Shown here one piece after another: positions 1 to 11,000 of a stretch of 64,000 nt of DNA. A model generated the notes under the pieces. It was not told the origin of the DNA. It worked only from the letters and a program-made list of their open reading frames with translations, and ran no database searches. Within the stretch, counting starts at the first letter, position 1. Each line of letters begins with the position of its first letter. The position numbers were made by a program, and so were the translations under genes. The stretch is from positions 183,881 to 247,880 of the forward strand of contig NZ_JACAOR010000002.1 of assembly GCF_013386115.1 (NCBI RefSeq), in the 5' to 3' direction. Source of the DNA: Pseudomonas gingeri (GTDB lineage Bacteria; Pseudomonadota; Gammaproteobacteria; Pseudomonadales; Pseudomonadaceae).

Positions 1-914
1 CCGCCCAGCACCACCATCACCTGCTCGATCTGCAGCATCCGGTCCGGCTCCGCGGCATCGATCACATGGAGCAGCAGGTCGGAGTTGCTCGACTCTTCGA
101 GCGTAGCCCGGAAAGCCTCGACCAGCTTGTGCGGCAAGTGCCGGATAAAACCCACGGTGTCGGCCAGCACGATCGGCCCGAGGTCATCCAGGTCGAGACG
201 GCGCAAGGTCGGGTCGAGGGTGGCGAACAACTGGTCGGCGGCATACACGTCGGACTCGGTGACCGCATTGAACAGGGTCGACTTGCCGGCGTTGGTGTAG
301 CCCACCAGTGACACGGTGGGGATATCGGCGCGCTTGCGCCCGCGACGGGATTGCTCGCGCTGACTGCGGACCTTTTCCAGCCGGCCCTTGATCTGCCGCA
401 GGCGTACCCGCAACAGGCGCCGGTCGGTTTCCAGCTGGGTTTCACCCGGGCCGCGCATGCCGATGCCGCCGCCCTGGCGCTCAAGGTGAGTCCAGCCGCG
501 TACCAGACGCGTGCTCATGTGCTCAAGCTGGGCCAGTTCGACCTGGAGCTTGCCTTCATGGGTACGTGCGCGCTGGGCGAAAATATCGAGAATAAGGCCC
601 GTGCGATCAAGCACGCGACACTCGAAGACACGTTCGAGGTTACGTTCCTGACTGGGCGTGAGGATGTGATTGAAAATCACGATTTCGACCTGCTCGGCCT
701 TGACCAGGTCGCGAAGTTCCTCGACCTTGCCAGTGCCAATCAGATACTTGGCGGTTGGCCGATGACGCGGCACGTTGAAAAACGCGACGGTCTCGGCACC
801 TGCCGATAGTGCCAACTCCTGAAACTCCTGCGGATCTTCGCGCGCCTCAGGGTCCTGACCTTCCAAGTGAACGAGAATCGCCCGCTCACCACCACCGTGG
901 CGCTCAAAGAACAA
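1..914 (-). CDS. hflX: GTPase HflX, 3' end beyond the window
   Basis: Ribosome-associated GTPase of the HflX family, which acts on stalled or heat-damaged ribosomes and sits downstream of hfq in many proteobacteria. The visible 304 residues hold the N-terminal HflX domain, then the Gly-rich GPGETQLE segment, the P-loop GYTNAGKST and the G3 motif DTVGF; the rest runs off the window start. I place the start at a TTG at 914-912, giving MFFERHGGG, because an AGGAG at 921-925 lies seven bases upstream and no ATG fits. It begins 12 bases after the hfq stop, so the two are probably co-transcribed. Confidence 0.93.
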   Translation of the reverse strand, partial: MFFERHGGGERAILVHLEGQDPEAREDPQEFQELALSAGAETVAFFNVPRHRPTAKYLIGTGKVEELRDLVKAEQVEIVIFNHILTPSQERNLERVFECRVLDRTGLILDIFAQRARTHEGKLQVELAQLEHMSTRLVRGWTHLERQGGGIGMRGPGETQLETDRRLLRVRLRQIKGRLEKVRSQREQSRRGRKRADIPTVSLVGYTNAGKSTLFNAVTESDVYAADQLFATLDPTLRRLDLDDLGPIVLADTVGFIRHLPHKLVEAFRATLEESSNSDLLLHVIDAAEPDRMLQIEQVMVVLG

Positions 915-926
915 AGGAGACTCCTA

Positions 927-1187
927 TCAGGCGTTACCTGGCTCAGCGTCACCCTGTTCGGATTCGGTTGCGCTAGGCAGACGAATTGCACGAACCGGTA
1001 CCACTGTCGAGATAGCGTGCTTGTAGACCATCTGGCTGACGGTGTTCTTCAGCAGGATCACGAACTGGTCGAAGGATTCGATCGTGCCTTGCAGTTTGAT
1101 CCCGTTGACCAGATAGATGGAAACCCCAACCTTCTCTTTACGCAAGGTATTCAAGTAAGGGTCTTGTAGCGAATGCCCTTTTGACAT
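927..1187 (-). CDS. hfq: RNA chaperone Hfq
   Basis: Hexameric Sm-like RNA chaperone that pairs small RNAs with mRNAs and, in Pseudomonas, works with Crc in catabolite repression. The protein is 86 residues, the short length usual for pseudomonads. It shows the conserved N-terminal [13 protein letters not shown], the Sm1 region around [15 protein letters not shown] and the Sm2 YKHAIS motif; the tail is acidic and probably disordered. The ATG at 1187 is preceded by AAGGAG at good spacing; an upstream in-frame start would skip this site. miaA lies upstream and hflX downstream on the same strand. Confidence 0.97.
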   Translation of the reverse strand: MSKGHSLQDPYLNTLRKEKVGVSIYLVNGIKLQGTIESFDQFVILLKNTVSQMVYKHAISTVVPVRAIRLPSATESEQGDAEPGNA

Positions 1188-1280
1188 GTGCCGCACTCCT
1201 TTAAGGATCAATAATAAAAAATGAATAAACAGGTGGCTTATGCCGCCACTCCCCCAAGGATAGACGGCAATTGCAGGGAC

Positions 1281-2276
1281 TCAGCCCAATATGGAGATCG
1301 TCCCAAGGTATTTCAAGGCGCGTGGCAGATTGTCGCAATCCAGGCTGTCCAGCCAGTGTAAATCAGCCCAGCCGCGTAACCAGGTGAACTGGCGCTTCGC
1401 CAATTGGCGCGTGGCGATGATGCCCCGCTCCTGCATTTCGGCTGACGTCAGCTTGCCATCCAGATGATCCCAGACTTGTCTGTAGCCTACAGCACGTATA
1501 GACGGCAACCCGACATGCAAGTCACCTCTCCTACGCAGGGCTACGACCTCGTCAATGAATCCCTGTTCCAACATTTGTGTGAATCTTTGTGCAATTCGGT
1601 CATGCAGGACCTGGCGGTTCGCCGGAGCAATGGCCAGGTTCGCCACAGTATAGGGTAATTGCGGCCGTCCCGAAGCGGCTGCGTCAATACTTTGCGCAGA
1701 TTGTCGCTGTCGATGGGCCGTCATGCTCGACCCGCTGACCCGATAGACTTCCAGCGCCCGGCTCAATCGCTGCGGGTCATTGGGATGAATACGCGCCGCC
1801 GATTCCGGATCGATACTTGCCAACTGGTCGTGCAGGGCTTGCCAGCCAAGGCGCGCAGCCTCTTCTTCAATTTCCGCGCGAACCTGCGGATCAGCCGCCG
1901 GCATCTCCGCCAGGCCGTCGAGCAAAGCCTTGTAATAGAGCATCGTACCACCGACCAGCAGGGGAATTTTTCCCCGTGCGGTGATCTCGGCCATGGCCGC
2001 CAGCGCATCGGCGCGGAATTGCGCGGCCGAATAGCTCTGCGCGGGATCGAGAATATCGATCAACCGATGCGGAAACTGTGCCAACAGCTCTTTCGAAGGC
2101 TTGGCGGTACCGATGTCCATGTCCCGGTAAACCAGGGCAGAGTCGACGCTGATCAGCTCGCAGGGCAGGACCCTGGTCAGCTCGATGGCCAGGTCGGTCT
2201 TGCCGGCCGCCGTCGGGCCCATGAGGAAAATCGCCGGGGGTAATGCCGTCTGTTTCAAAAGTCGGGAACCCGTCAT
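1281..2276 (-). CDS. miaA: tRNA dimethylallyltransferase MiaA
   Basis: Transfers a dimethylallyl group to A37 of tRNAs that read UNN codons. The 331-residue protein has the P-loop GPTAAGKT at residues 20-27, the [16 protein letters not shown] substrate region and [11 protein letters not shown]. The chosen ATG at 2276 shares one base with the mutL stop (TGATG), which suggests translational coupling; the reading frame stays open 25 codons further into mutL but that N-terminus has no family counterpart. Length matches the roughly 320 residues usual for the family. A 93-base gap separates it from hfq. Confidence 0.95.
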   Translation of the reverse strand: MTGSRLLKQTALPPAIFLMGPTAAGKTDLAIELTRVLPCELISVDSALVYRDMDIGTAKPSKELLAQFPHRLIDILDPAQSYSAAQFRADALAAMAEITARGKIPLLVGGTMLYYKALLDGLAEMPAADPQVRAEIEEEAARLGWQALHDQLASIDPESAARIHPNDPQRLSRALEVYRVSGSSMTAHRQRQSAQSIDAAASGRPQLPYTVANLAIAPANRQVLHDRIAQRFTQMLEQGFIDEVVALRRRGDLHVGLPSIRAVGYRQVWDHLDGKLTSAEMQERGIIATRQLAKRQFTWLRGWADLHWLDSLDCDNLPRALKYLGTISILG

Positions 2277-4195
2277 CAGCGACCGCGCAGGAAAAGTTTG
2301 TCCAGGTCGTCCAGGCCCAGTTGGGTCCAGGTCGGACGACCGTGGTTGCACTGGCCACTGCGCTCGGTGTTTTCCATGTCCCGCAGCAGGCCGTTCATTT
2401 CCGGCAGGGCCAGGCGCCGGTTGGCGCGAATCGCACCGTGGCAGGCCATGGTGCCGAGCAATTCGTTCAGGTGCGCCTGGATACGGTCACTGGTGCCGTA
2501 CTCCATCAGGTCCGCCAGGACATCCTGCACCAGCCGGTTGGCTTCAGCCTGCTTGAGCAGGGCCGGAATCTGTCGGATGGCCAGGGTTTCCGGACCCAGG
2601 CGCTGCAATTCGAAGCCCAGGCGCTGGAACCAGGCGACATGCTCCTCGGCGCAGTCGGCCTCGCGCTGGCTGACGGCCAGGGACTCGGGCACCAGCAGCG
2701 GCTGGCCGCTGAGGCCCTCGCTGGCCATGGCGATCTTCAGGCGCTCATACATGATCCGCTCGTGGGCGGCGTGCATATCCACCAGCACCAGCCCCTGGGC
2801 GTTCTCGGAGAGGATGTAGATGCCCTTGAGCTGCGCCAGCGCATAACCCAGCGGCGGAATGTCGCCCTGGCCTTCGGGCAGGCTCGGTACGCCAGCCTCG
2901 GGCAACGGCGCGAAGAACTCGCGGTAGGCGCTTTGCGCTTCTGCCGCTGGCGGCATCTGCGTCGATTGCGGACGGTATTGATACTGATAGCCGGCGCCGG
3001 AACCCGAGCCGGCAGTCGCGGCAAACGACGGCGAAGGCTGCGCCTGGGGCTGTTCGAGCAGGTTGGCGGCCAGGCGCATCTCGCCCTGGGGACCGAACTC
3101 GCCCGCTTCGAGCCCGCTCGGGCGAACGATGCCGGTCACCGCGGCCGGCGCGGCCAACTGGTCTTCCGGACGCACGTCGCCAAGGGCGCGGTGCAGGGTG
3201 CCATAGAGGAAATCGTGGACCATGCGCCCGTCACGGAAGCGCACTTCGTGCTTGGTCGGGTGCACGTTGACGTCGACCACCGAAGGATCGACCTCGAAAA
3301 ACAGCACGAAGGTCGGATGCCGGCCGTTGAACAGCACGTCGCGATAAGCCTGGCGCACCGCATGGGCCACCAGCTTGTCGCGGACCGCGCGGCCGTTCAC
3401 ATAGAAATACTGCAGGTCCGCCTGGCTGCGGGAGAAAGTCGGCAGGCCGACCCAGCCCCACAGGTGCAGACCATTGCGCTCGACCTCGATCGGCAGCGCC
3501 TGCTCGAGGAAACCCGAACCGCAGACCGCCGCCACACGCCGGGCGCGGGCCGCGTCGTCATGGGCCTCATGCAGGCTGAGAATGCTCTTGCCGTTATGGC
3601 GCAGGTGAAAGGCCACATCGAAGCGGGCCAGGGCCAGGCGCTTGATCACTTCCTGCAGGTGATCGAACTCGGTCTTCTCGGCCTTGAGGAACTTGCGGCG
3701 CGCCGGCGTATTGAAAAACAGGTCGCGCACTTCCACCGAGGTGCCCACCGGGTGGGCCGCTGGCTGCACCCGGGCATCCATGTCGCGGCCTTCGGTTTCC
3801 ACCTGCCAGGCCTGATCGGCGTCGCGGGTCCGCGAGGTCAGGGTCAGGCGCGCCACGGAACTGATGGACGCCAGGGCCTCGCCCCGGAAACCGAGGCTCA
3901 TCACCCGCTCAAGGTCTTCCAGATCGCGAATCTTGCTGGTGGCATGGCGCGCCAGGGCCAGCGGCAGGTCATCGGCGGAAATGCCGCTGCCATCGTCGCG
4001 CACCCGCAACAGCTTGACCCCTGCCTGCTCGACGTCCACATCGATACGCCTGGCACCGGAGTCCAGGCTGTTTTCCAGCAACTCCTTGATCACCGAGGCC
4101 GGGCGCTCGACCACCTCGCCGGCGGCAATCTGGTTCGCCAGACGCGGGCTGAGCAGCTCGATACGGGCTCGTTCGTTCAGGATTGCATCGCTCAT
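2276..4195 (-). CDS. mutL: DNA mismatch repair protein MutL
   Basis: Mismatch repair ATPase that links MutS recognition to downstream incision. The 639-residue protein has the GHKL ATPase motifs ENSLD (residues 41-45), DDGSGI and GFRGEAL near the N-terminus, a Pro/Gln/Ser-rich linker near residues 370-430, and a C-terminal dimerisation domain. That domain carries [12 protein letters not shown] near residues 470-481, the metal-binding motif type of endonuclease-proficient MutLs such as that of P. aeruginosa; E. coli MutL lacks it. CNHGRP near the C-terminus also fits. The start ATG overlaps the amiB stop (ATGA). Confidence 0.97.
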   Translation of the reverse strand: MSDAILNERARIELLSPRLANQIAAGEVVERPASVIKELLENSLDSGARRIDVDVEQAGVKLLRVRDDGSGISADDLPLALARHATSKIRDLEDLERVMSLGFRGEALASISSVARLTLTSRTRDADQAWQVETEGRDMDARVQPAAHPVGTSVEVRDLFFNTPARRKFLKAEKTEFDHLQEVIKRLALARFDVAFHLRHNGKSILSLHEAHDDAARARRVAAVCGSGFLEQALPIEVERNGLHLWGWVGLPTFSRSQADLQYFYVNGRAVRDKLVAHAVRQAYRDVLFNGRHPTFVLFFEVDPSVVDVNVHPTKHEVRFRDGRMVHDFLYGTLHRALGDVRPEDQLAAPAAVTGIVRPSGLEAGEFGPQGEMRLAANLLEQPQAQPSPSFAATAGSGSGAGYQYQYRPQSTQMPPAAEAQSAYREFFAPLPEAGVPSLPEGQGDIPPLGYALAQLKGIYILSENAQGLVLVDMHAAHERIMYERLKIAMASEGLSGQPLLVPESLAVSQREADCAEEHVAWFQRLGFELQRLGPETLAIRQIPALLKQAEANRLVQDVLADLMEYGTSDRIQAHLNELLGTMACHGAIRANRRLALPEMNGLLRDMENTERSGQCNHGRPTWTQLGLDDLDKLFLRGR

Positions 4196-5619
4196 TGTTT
4201 GGCCGCCAGTTCAGCACCAGGAATGGTCAGGTTCTGTCCCACCTTCAACTCGTCGCTGCTCAGGTTGTTGGCACTGCGCAAGGTCGCCGCCGAGACCTGG
4301 TAGCGCACGGCGAGCATGGCCAGGGTCTCGCCCGGCGCCACGCGGTGGTCGCGCGGGCCCTGGGCAATCTTGCCGGAATCGCGCAGCCAGGCAATGTAGG
4401 TCCCCGGTGGCGGGTTCTGCTGGAAGAACTGGCGGATACCGGCACTGATGGAACGCGCCAGGGCCTGCTGATGGTTCGCGGAGGCCAGCTTGGAGGCCTC
4501 GTTGGAGTTGGAGATAAAGCCTGTCTCGACCAGGATCGACGGGATATCCGGCGACTTCAGCACCATGAACCCGGCCTGCTCCACACGCTGCTTGTGCAGC
4601 GGCGTCACCCGGCCGATGTTGCTCAGGACCTTCTGACCGACGTTCAGGCTGGACGTCAGCGAGGCGGTCATGGACAGGTCGAGCAGGACGCCGGCGAGCA
4701 TCTTGTCCTTGTCGTCGAGGCTGACGTTGCCGGCACCGCCGATCAGGTCGGAACGGTTTTCACTGTCCGCCAGCCAGCGCGCGGTCTCGGACGTCGCGCC
4801 ACGATCGGACAGGGCGAATACCGAGGCACCGAACGCCGCGGCGGATGGTGCGGCGTCCGCGTGGATCGAGACGAACAGGTCGGCGCCTTTCTTGCGGGCG
4901 ATCTCGGTACGTCCGCGCAGGGGAATGAAGTAGTCGCCGGTACGGGTCAGCTCGGCGCGATAGCCCTTCTGACCATTGACCTGGCGTTGCAGTTCACGGG
5001 CGATCGACAGCACCACGTCCTTCTCGTGCTGGCCACGGGAGCCGGACGCACCCGGGTCTTCGCCGCCATGACCGGCGTCGATCACCACGATGATGTCGCG
5101 CTTGCCGGCCGGGGCTGGAGGCAGCTTGATAGCCGGCTCCGTCGGTGTCACCGGCACCGCCGGCAGCGTCGCCACGCTGGGCGCCGGATTGGACGCGGGC
5201 GTCGGCGTCGGCGCGGCATCGGCCGGGTTGTCGAACAGGTCGACCACCAGGCGATTGCCGTACTGGGCGTTCGGCGCCAGGGTGAAGCTTTTCGGGGTCA
5301 CGGCTTTTTTCAGGTCGACCACTACCCGCAGGTCGGTCGGCGTGCGCTGGGCGGCGCGGACGCTGGTGATCGGCGTATTGGCCGTCGGCACGTTCAGCGG
5401 GCCGGCCAGGGTCGCGCCATTGATGTCGATCACCAGGCGATCGGGTGCGGTCAGCGTGAAGACGCTGTGCTGGACGGTGCCAGACAGGTCGAACACCAGT
5501 CGTGTGTTATCCGGGGCTCGCCACAGTCGAACACTCTTGACCTGTGTCGCCGCTACGGCGTCGACGGCCAGTGCCGTAAGTAACAGTCCTACGACAGCAA
5601 CCAGCGCGCGAATGCGCAT
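4192..5619 (-). CDS. amiB: N-acetylmuramoyl-L-alanine amidase AmiB
   Basis: Periplasmic septal amidase that cleaves the peptide from muramic acid during daughter-cell separation. Order of parts: signal peptide ([18 protein letters not shown]), AMIN domain over about residues 25-130, a Pro/Thr-rich linker, an Amidase_3 zinc domain opening with [13 protein letters not shown], and a C-terminal LysM (residues about 425-468) that binds peptidoglycan. I chose the ATG at 5619 because GGGG lies about seven bases upstream and gives 475 residues, the length of the P. aeruginosa protein as I recall it; ATGs at 5634 and 5631 are alternatives. Its stop overlaps the mutL start. Confidence 0.95.
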   Translation of the reverse strand: MRIRALVAVVGLLLTALAVDAVAATQVKSVRLWRAPDNTRLVFDLSGTVQHSVFTLTAPDRLVIDINGATLAGPLNVPTANTPITSVRAAQRTPTDLRVVVDLKKAVTPKSFTLAPNAQYGNRLVVDLFDNPADAAPTPTPASNPAPSVATLPAVPVTPTEPAIKLPPAPAGKRDIIVVIDAGHGGEDPGASGSRGQHEKDVVLSIARELQRQVNGQKGYRAELTRTGDYFIPLRGRTEIARKKGADLFVSIHADAAPSAAAFGASVFALSDRGATSETARWLADSENRSDLIGGAGNVSLDDKDKMLAGVLLDLSMTASLTSSLNVGQKVLSNIGRVTPLHKQRVEQAGFMVLKSPDIPSILVETGFISNSNEASKLASANHQQALARSISAGIRQFFQQNPPPGTYIAWLRDSGKIAQGPRDHRVAPGETLAMLAVRYQVSAATLRSANNLSSDELKVGQNLTIPGAELAAKQ

Positions 5620-5634
5620 ACCAAACCCCATCAT

Positions 5635-6105
5635 TTATTTGAATTCCAATGCCAGTGCGGCACACCAGGCCTCGCCTCGCGACCCCTGGAACAACAGACA
5701 CAGCGAACGTCCGCCATTATGCGGCCTAATGGTAATGGTCAGGTCGGGCTTTGGCAAAAAGCCTGCACCTTTGTCGGGCCACTCCACCAGACACAGGGCA
5801 TCGCCGTCGAAATAGTCGCGAATCCCCAGGTATTCGAGCTCTTCGGGATCGACCAAGCGGTAAAGATCGAAATGGTAGGCACGAACTTCAGCGAATTCGT
5901 ACGGCTCGACCAGCGTAAAAGTCGGACTTTTCACTGCCCCGGCATGCCCCAGCCCGCGAATGATGCCGCGCGACAGCGTGGTCTTGCCGGCGCCCAGGTC
6001 GCCTTCGAGGAAAATCACCCCGACACCGGCGGTCACTTCGGCGATTTTCCGGCCAAACGCCACCATGCTTTCTTCGTCAGGCAATTGCAGGGTTAGTTCA
6101 GACAC
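5635..6105 (-). CDS. tsaE: tRNA threonylcarbamoyladenosine ATPase TsaE
   Basis: ATPase partner of TsaB-TsaD in forming the universal t6A37 modification of tRNAs reading ANN codons. The 156-residue protein shows the P-loop EGDLGAGKTTLSRG near residues 35-47, SPTFTLVEPYE and the HFDLYRL segment, then LVEWPDK, all typical of the family. The start is GTG at 6105, preceded by GGAGGAG; the first 13 bases overlap the 3' end of nnrD, so the two are translationally linked. amiB follows almost directly. Confidence 0.95.
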   Translation of the reverse strand: MSELTLQLPDEESMVAFGRKIAEVTAGVGVIFLEGDLGAGKTTLSRGIIRGLGHAGAVKSPTFTLVEPYEFAEVRAYHFDLYRLVDPEELEYLGIRDYFDGDALCLVEWPDKGAGFLPKPDLTITIRPHNGGRSLCLLFQGSRGEAWCAALALEFK

Positions 6106-6953
6106 GGCGATTGCTCCTCCAGCAACTGACGGATGGCTGGAATCAGGTCACTGGCCACCAGCCCACGGCCCTTTCTGCCTTGCAGCTCGCCGGCGCCGGC
6201 ATGCAGCCAGACCGCCAGGCAAGCCGCCTCGAATGCCGCCAGGCCCTGGGCGCGCAAGGCACCGATCAGGCCGGCGAGGACATCGCCCAGCCCGGCGGTG
6301 GCCATGGCCGGATGACCGCGCTCACAGCGCGACAGCCGCCCATCCGGCGCGGCAATCAGGCTGCCGGCGCCCTTGAGCACGCACACCGCCTGGTACTTCG
6401 CGGCCAGGGCCCGTGCCGCGGCGACACGATCGGCCTGCACCTGCGCTGTCGACATGCCCAGCAGGCGCGCGGCCTCGCCCGGATGCGGGGTGATCACGCA
6501 ATCGGCCGGCAGCCGCGTCTCGCCGCTCGCCAGCAGATTCAACGCGTCGGCGTCCCAGACCTGCGCCACCGCGGCGTTCGCGGCCAGCGACAAGAGGCTG
6601 CGGCTCCAGGCGAACTGCCCGAGGCCCGGGCCGACCACCAGGACCGTGGCCTGCTCCAGCACGTCCATCAACTGATTGGCCGACTCGACGCCGACCACCA
6701 TCACTTCAGGCAGGCGCGCCAGGGCAGCGGCCACGTGTTCCGGCCGCGTCGCCAGGGAGACCAGGCCCGCGCCACCGCGCAGGGCCGTTTCGGCGCTGAG
6801 CAGGATCGCCCCGCCGAAACGCCGGTCGCCACCGATCAGCAACACGTGGCCGAACTGGCCCTTGTGAGCGTCCGGTTGACGTGCGGGAAGGCTCGGCAAA
6901 GTGGCGAGGGTCAGTGACTGAATATCGGGAAAAGGCGGTTTGGTCTGCGGCAT
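6093..6953 (-). CDS. nnrD: ADP-dependent NAD(P)H-hydrate dehydratase
   Basis: Repairs hydrated NADH/NADPH by dehydrating the S epimer in an ADP-dependent reaction. The 286-residue protein is a ribokinase-like fold with GGDRRFGGAILLSAETALRGGAGLV near the N-terminus, the ITPHPGEAARLLG motif and the catalytic-site GHPAMATAGLGDVLAG. The epimerase (YjeF_N) half found fused in E. coli NnR is absent, so the epimerase must be encoded elsewhere. ATG at 6953 has no strong ribosome binding site; a TTG at 6995 is possible but lies upstream of a TATAAT that may be the promoter. Confidence 0.93.
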   Translation of the reverse strand: MPQTKPPFPDIQSLTLATLPSLPARQPDAHKGQFGHVLLIGGDRRFGGAILLSAETALRGGAGLVSLATRPEHVAAALARLPEVMVVGVESANQLMDVLEQATVLVVGPGLGQFAWSRSLLSLAANAAVAQVWDADALNLLASGETRLPADCVITPHPGEAARLLGMSTAQVQADRVAAARALAAKYQAVCVLKGAGSLIAAPDGRLSRCERGHPAMATAGLGDVLAGLIGALRAQGLAAFEAACLAVWLHAGAGELQGRKGRGLVASDLIPAIRQLLEEQSPCLN

Positions 6954-6981
6954 GCGTCGTTCGGCTCTGATGTCTGGCAGA

Positions 6982-6987
6982 ATTATA
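6982..6987 (-). promoter_or_regulatory. Possible -10 box for nnrD-tsaE-amiB cluster
   Basis: A perfect TATAAT on the minus strand lies 28 bases upstream of the nnrD ATG, inside the short divergent gap to queG. No good TTGACA partner is visible at 17 bases, so this is only a suggestion. Confidence 0.3.
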
Positions 6988-7016
6988 CGCACCAAAGCCT
7001 AGGTTTCTCCTGTCTC

Positions 7017-8090
7017 ATGCCTGTAAATAGCGTCGACCTTCCCGCCCTCGCCCAATCCATCAAGGAATGGGGCCGTGAGCTGGGCTTTCAGCAAGTCGGT
7101 ATCGCGGGCGTCGAGCTGGGCGAGCATGAGCAGCACCTGCAACGCTGGCTGGATGCCGGCTACCACGGCGACATGGACTACATGGGCGCGCACGGCAGCA
7201 AGCGCTCGCACCCCGACGAACTGGTGCCCGGGACATTGCGCGTGGTGTCGTTGCGCATGGACTACCTGCCCGGCGACACGCAGATGGCCCAGCGCCTGGG
7301 ACAGCCGGAAAAGGCCTATGTCTCGCGTTATGCCCTGGGCCGCGACTACCACAAGCTGATCCGCAAGCGCCTGCAACAACTGGCCGAGCGCATCCAGCAG
7401 GTCATCGGCCCGTTTGGCTACCGCGCCTTCGTCGACAGCGCCCCGGTGCTGGAAAAGGCCATTGCCGAACAGGCCGGGCTCGGCTGGATCGGCAAGAACA
7501 CCCTGGTGCTCAATCGCAAGGCCGGCAGCTATTTCTTCCTCGGCGAGCTGTTCGTCGACCTGCCCCTGCCGGTGGACGCCCCCCATGCCACCGAGCATTG
7601 CGGACGTTGCACGGCGTGCATGGATATCTGCCCGACGGCGGCGTTTGTCGGCCCCTATGTGCTGGATGCGCGACGCTGTATCTCGTACCTGACCATCGAG
7701 CTGAAAACCGCGATCCCGGAAGACTTGCGCCCCCTGATCGGCAACCGGGTGTTCGGCTGCGACGATTGCCAGATCGTCTGCCCGTGGAACCGTTTTGCCC
7801 GCGCCTCCGACGAAAGCGACTTCAAGCCCCGGCACAGCCTGGACAATGCCGGGCTGGCCGAACTGTTCCTGTGGGATGAAGAGACCTTTCTGAAAAACAC
7901 CGAAGGCTCGCCGCTGCGCCGGGCCGGCTACGAGCGCTGGCTACGCAACCTGGCGGTCGGCCTGGGCAACGCGCCCTCGACGATTGTGGTACTGGAAGCC
8001 CTCAATACCCGCCTGGACTATCCGTCGGAGCTGGTCAGGGAACACGTGCAGTGGGCACTGCATCAACATGCCGGGCGCAACGCCCCCTGA
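7017..8090 (+). CDS. queG: Epoxyqueuosine reductase QueG
   Basis: Cobalamin-dependent iron-sulfur enzyme for the last step of queuosine synthesis in tRNA. The 357-residue protein has the N-terminal cobalamin-binding region (RYALGRDYH), an EKAIAEQAGLGWIGKNTL motif and two ferredoxin-like cysteine clusters: CGRCTACMDICP near residues 195-206 and CDDCQIVCPWN near 249-259, enough for two [4Fe-4S] clusters. It is transcribed divergently from nnrD and ends ten bases short of the convergent toxin-like gene. Confidence 0.96.
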   Translation: MPVNSVDLPALAQSIKEWGRELGFQQVGIAGVELGEHEQHLQRWLDAGYHGDMDYMGAHGSKRSHPDELVPGTLRVVSLRMDYLPGDTQMAQRLGQPEKAYVSRYALGRDYHKLIRKRLQQLAERIQQVIGPFGYRAFVDSAPVLEKAIAEQAGLGWIGKNTLVLNRKAGSYFFLGELFVDLPLPVDAPHATEHCGRCTACMDICPTAAFVGPYVLDARRCISYLTIELKTAIPEDLRPLIGNRVFGCDDCQIVCPWNRFARASDESDFKPRHSLDNAGLAELFLWDEETFLKNTEGSPLRRAGYERWLRNLAVGLGNAPSTIVVLEALNTRLDYPSELVREHVQWALHQHAGRNAP

Positions 8091-8099
8091 CCGTCGGGT

Positions 8100-11000
8100 T
8101 CAAGCAGACAGCGCAAACCCACTGACCGGGGCCTGCAGCTCGATATCGCAACGACGCACCTGCGGCTTCAGCAACAGCAGGGAATGCCCCGTCGAATGCC
8201 TCAGCGTGATCCGCGAACCTTCCCCCACCACCGCCATCACCGGGTGCGTCTCGCCACTCTTGAACGAGATGTACTCTGGCAGTTGAACCGTGCGCACCAC
8301 CCGCTCCAGCGCGCAGGTGGCCTGCTCATCGGCACTGACCAGGTCGAGCCGGAAGGTGCTCTTGCCCTTGAACTTGACGATCTCCAGCGACGAGCGGGAC
8401 AAGTCCAGCTCCGCCAGGGTCTCGCGGTCCTGACCGGACAGGTCCAGGCTCACTTGCGGCAGCGTCGGCAAGTCCCCTGGCGGAACGAGCAGCTCCGTCC
8501 GACTGCCGAAGTTCGAGTCGAAGTCCTTCGAGCTCAGCACGCTTTTCTTGAACTGCAGGGTGTAGGGCGTCGCGCGGTGCAGCCTGACCTGGTAGCGGTT
8601 CAGCGCCCGCTCCTGAGGCGACTCTCCCGCCGCCCAGCCAAACGGATTGGCCTCCAGCAACAGGTGGGGCGTGGCACCGAACAGCAGGATGGTCGGGATC
8701 GCACCGAAATCCAGCACTTCCAGCCTCGTGTTCGGCGTGGACGGCATCGTCACCATCAGCTTGCGCGGGCGCTCCCGGCGACGCAGGTACCAGCCCTTGT
8801 GGACCTGTCCGGTCTTGTCCTGGTCCTTCGCGTCCGTCCAGGTCTGCAGGTCGTCCGGGGTCAGCCCCAGCGGCGACAAGGTATAACCCTTGGGCTGCTG
8901 GCGCAGGCTGGAACCCTGGCTGATCGAACCGATGTCCTTGAGCGCATTGGTCTGGTCGCTGTCATCGGCGTCATTGATCATCGGCGTCAACAGCAGATCG
9001 ATGCCCTCTTCGCTCACCCCGGTGAACAACTGATCCGCCGCCTGGCGCATCTGCTGCTGGGTGAGGATGCCGTGCAGTGCCGAGGCCCCGAACAGGTTGC
9101 CGAAGAACAGGCCGACTTTCTCATCCCAGCGATAGTTCTCCAGTTGCGAGAGGCTGACGATGGCGTTCAGCAGGATGTTCACCACCGCCAGGGCCATCCC
9201 CACCAGAATCAGGCCGACGCCGACCCCGGGCACACCGATCAGGATAAAGCCCGCCAGGCCCAGCCCGAACGAGGCGCCATCGATCACCGTCATGGTGATA
9301 TACAGCGCCTGTTCCTCGACGCTCCTGGCCAACCGCGCGCCTTCGACGTTGCGATACAGGCTGACCGCCGTGAACAGCACATCGAGGGGCAGCAGTACCT
9401 TGTTCATCTTGAAGAACAGCTGGTCCAGCCGTGGTTGCCAGAGTGCCCGCGACGCGCTGGAGGCCAGGCGCAAGGCCAGTGCCGGGCCAATATCTGAGCT
9501 GAAATCAAAGACCCCCTTGACCACCGCCAGCGAATCGCTGGTGCTGAACAGCCCCGACCTGACCGAGGAAAAGTCGAGGTGGAAAGGCTGGGTGCGGAAG
9601 TCCGCGAAGACCCCGAATGCCCCCAGCAGGCGACTGGAGCCGGCGGCCATGCGCGCGGCGGTCTTCAGGACGACAGGGGACAGTTGCTTTTTCTCGACTG
9701 CGGCTTTGCTCCGGGCCAGGTTTTCCTGGGTCTCCTGCAGCTTTCCCAGGCCCCCCGCATCCTGCAACAGCGGCTTCTTGCGTTTCAGGCTGCTTTCCAG
9801 TTGCTCGATGGCGGAAAGAACCCTGGCTTCCTCGCCCGATTCGAGCAAGGCGCCCGACTCTCGTGTTGACACGCCAAGTTGTGCGCTGCCCAGAAAGCCC
9901 TGGTACAACGGCGGGGCGCCCAGCAGGATGGTGTCTCCTGGCGAGCCTCTTTTCGGTTTTTGAGCGTTCCTGAAAATAGCGTCTGACACACTGCGTGCCG
10001 CGTTCAACTGGATATTATCGACCTTGATGCCGGTGATTTCCCGATATTCCTGCTTGGTGACGACAAACAGGATATCCGCCAACTGCTGATCATAATAAGA
10101 GACATACCCATAGTTATATGGCTGCACGCCCAGTAGTGGCCCATCGTGCGGGCTATAAAACGCAAAATCCTGAAATTCGCGATACACAATGCCCAAATGC
10201 TCGCGGAACAGCTTGAGTATCGACTGCCGCTTATAGTGATAATCAGGATCCACCGGATCAATCAGGATCTTGATTCTGTTTTCCTCGCGCAGATCCTCCA
10301 GGGCCTGCGTGTATATCCTGCTATTGACTTCAGCCTCGCTCTCGTCCGCACCAACGTGTGCCGGCGAGGCATAGCGGTTTTTTACTTCTGCATAATAACC
10401 GTGCAACAACCGCATCGTTTCAAATGTATTGACGCGCAAGAACGCTGCCTGGTCTTTTGGCCTGATGGACGCAGTGCCATAAATCAACTGCTCGACGCGG
10501 GCCACATGCTGCTCCGTCGTCCACCCTCCGAATCCTGGCAGCGGCCTTCGGGCAATCTCGACCGCCTCAGCCTTTCTTCTGCGCCTCTCCTCCTCGAAAC
10601 CTCGCTCATAGACCCTGTAATCGGCTGTTTTTTCCTGTTTCACCGCCTCGAACCCGGCCTCCGATACAACTTTGACCTGGAACGCATCTCCAACCATGCC
10701 GGCTACGGAAAACACCCGTGTTTCCTGGACAAACCGCCGAACGGCGGGCTCCGAAAAATCCAGGCTCCCCGTCTTCGATAGAAAGGCAGAAAATCCCTGG
10801 GAGCGCATGCGATCCATGACATTGAGCACAACGCCCGGCAATGGCGCCATATTGTCGTTAGTGGCGATATAAGAAAACGGAATCAGACCCAGACCCGAGC
10901 TATAGACCAGGGAAGAATGAGGGCTGCAAATCACGGTTATATTGGGGATCCAGCGCCGCTCCATACCGTCGCCGCCGATGACATTGAAATTCCCTTGCTC

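Noticed and set aside
2243..4303. Long plus-strand open frame of 686 codons
   Set aside because: It is the antisense of mutL, whose motifs are clear on the minus strand; high GC keeps the opposite frame open.
8184..9497. Plus-strand frames within the toxin-like repeats (also 17851-18867)
   Set aside because: They mirror each other because the DNA repeats, not because they are selected; translations are Arg/Gln-rich and lack ribosome sites.
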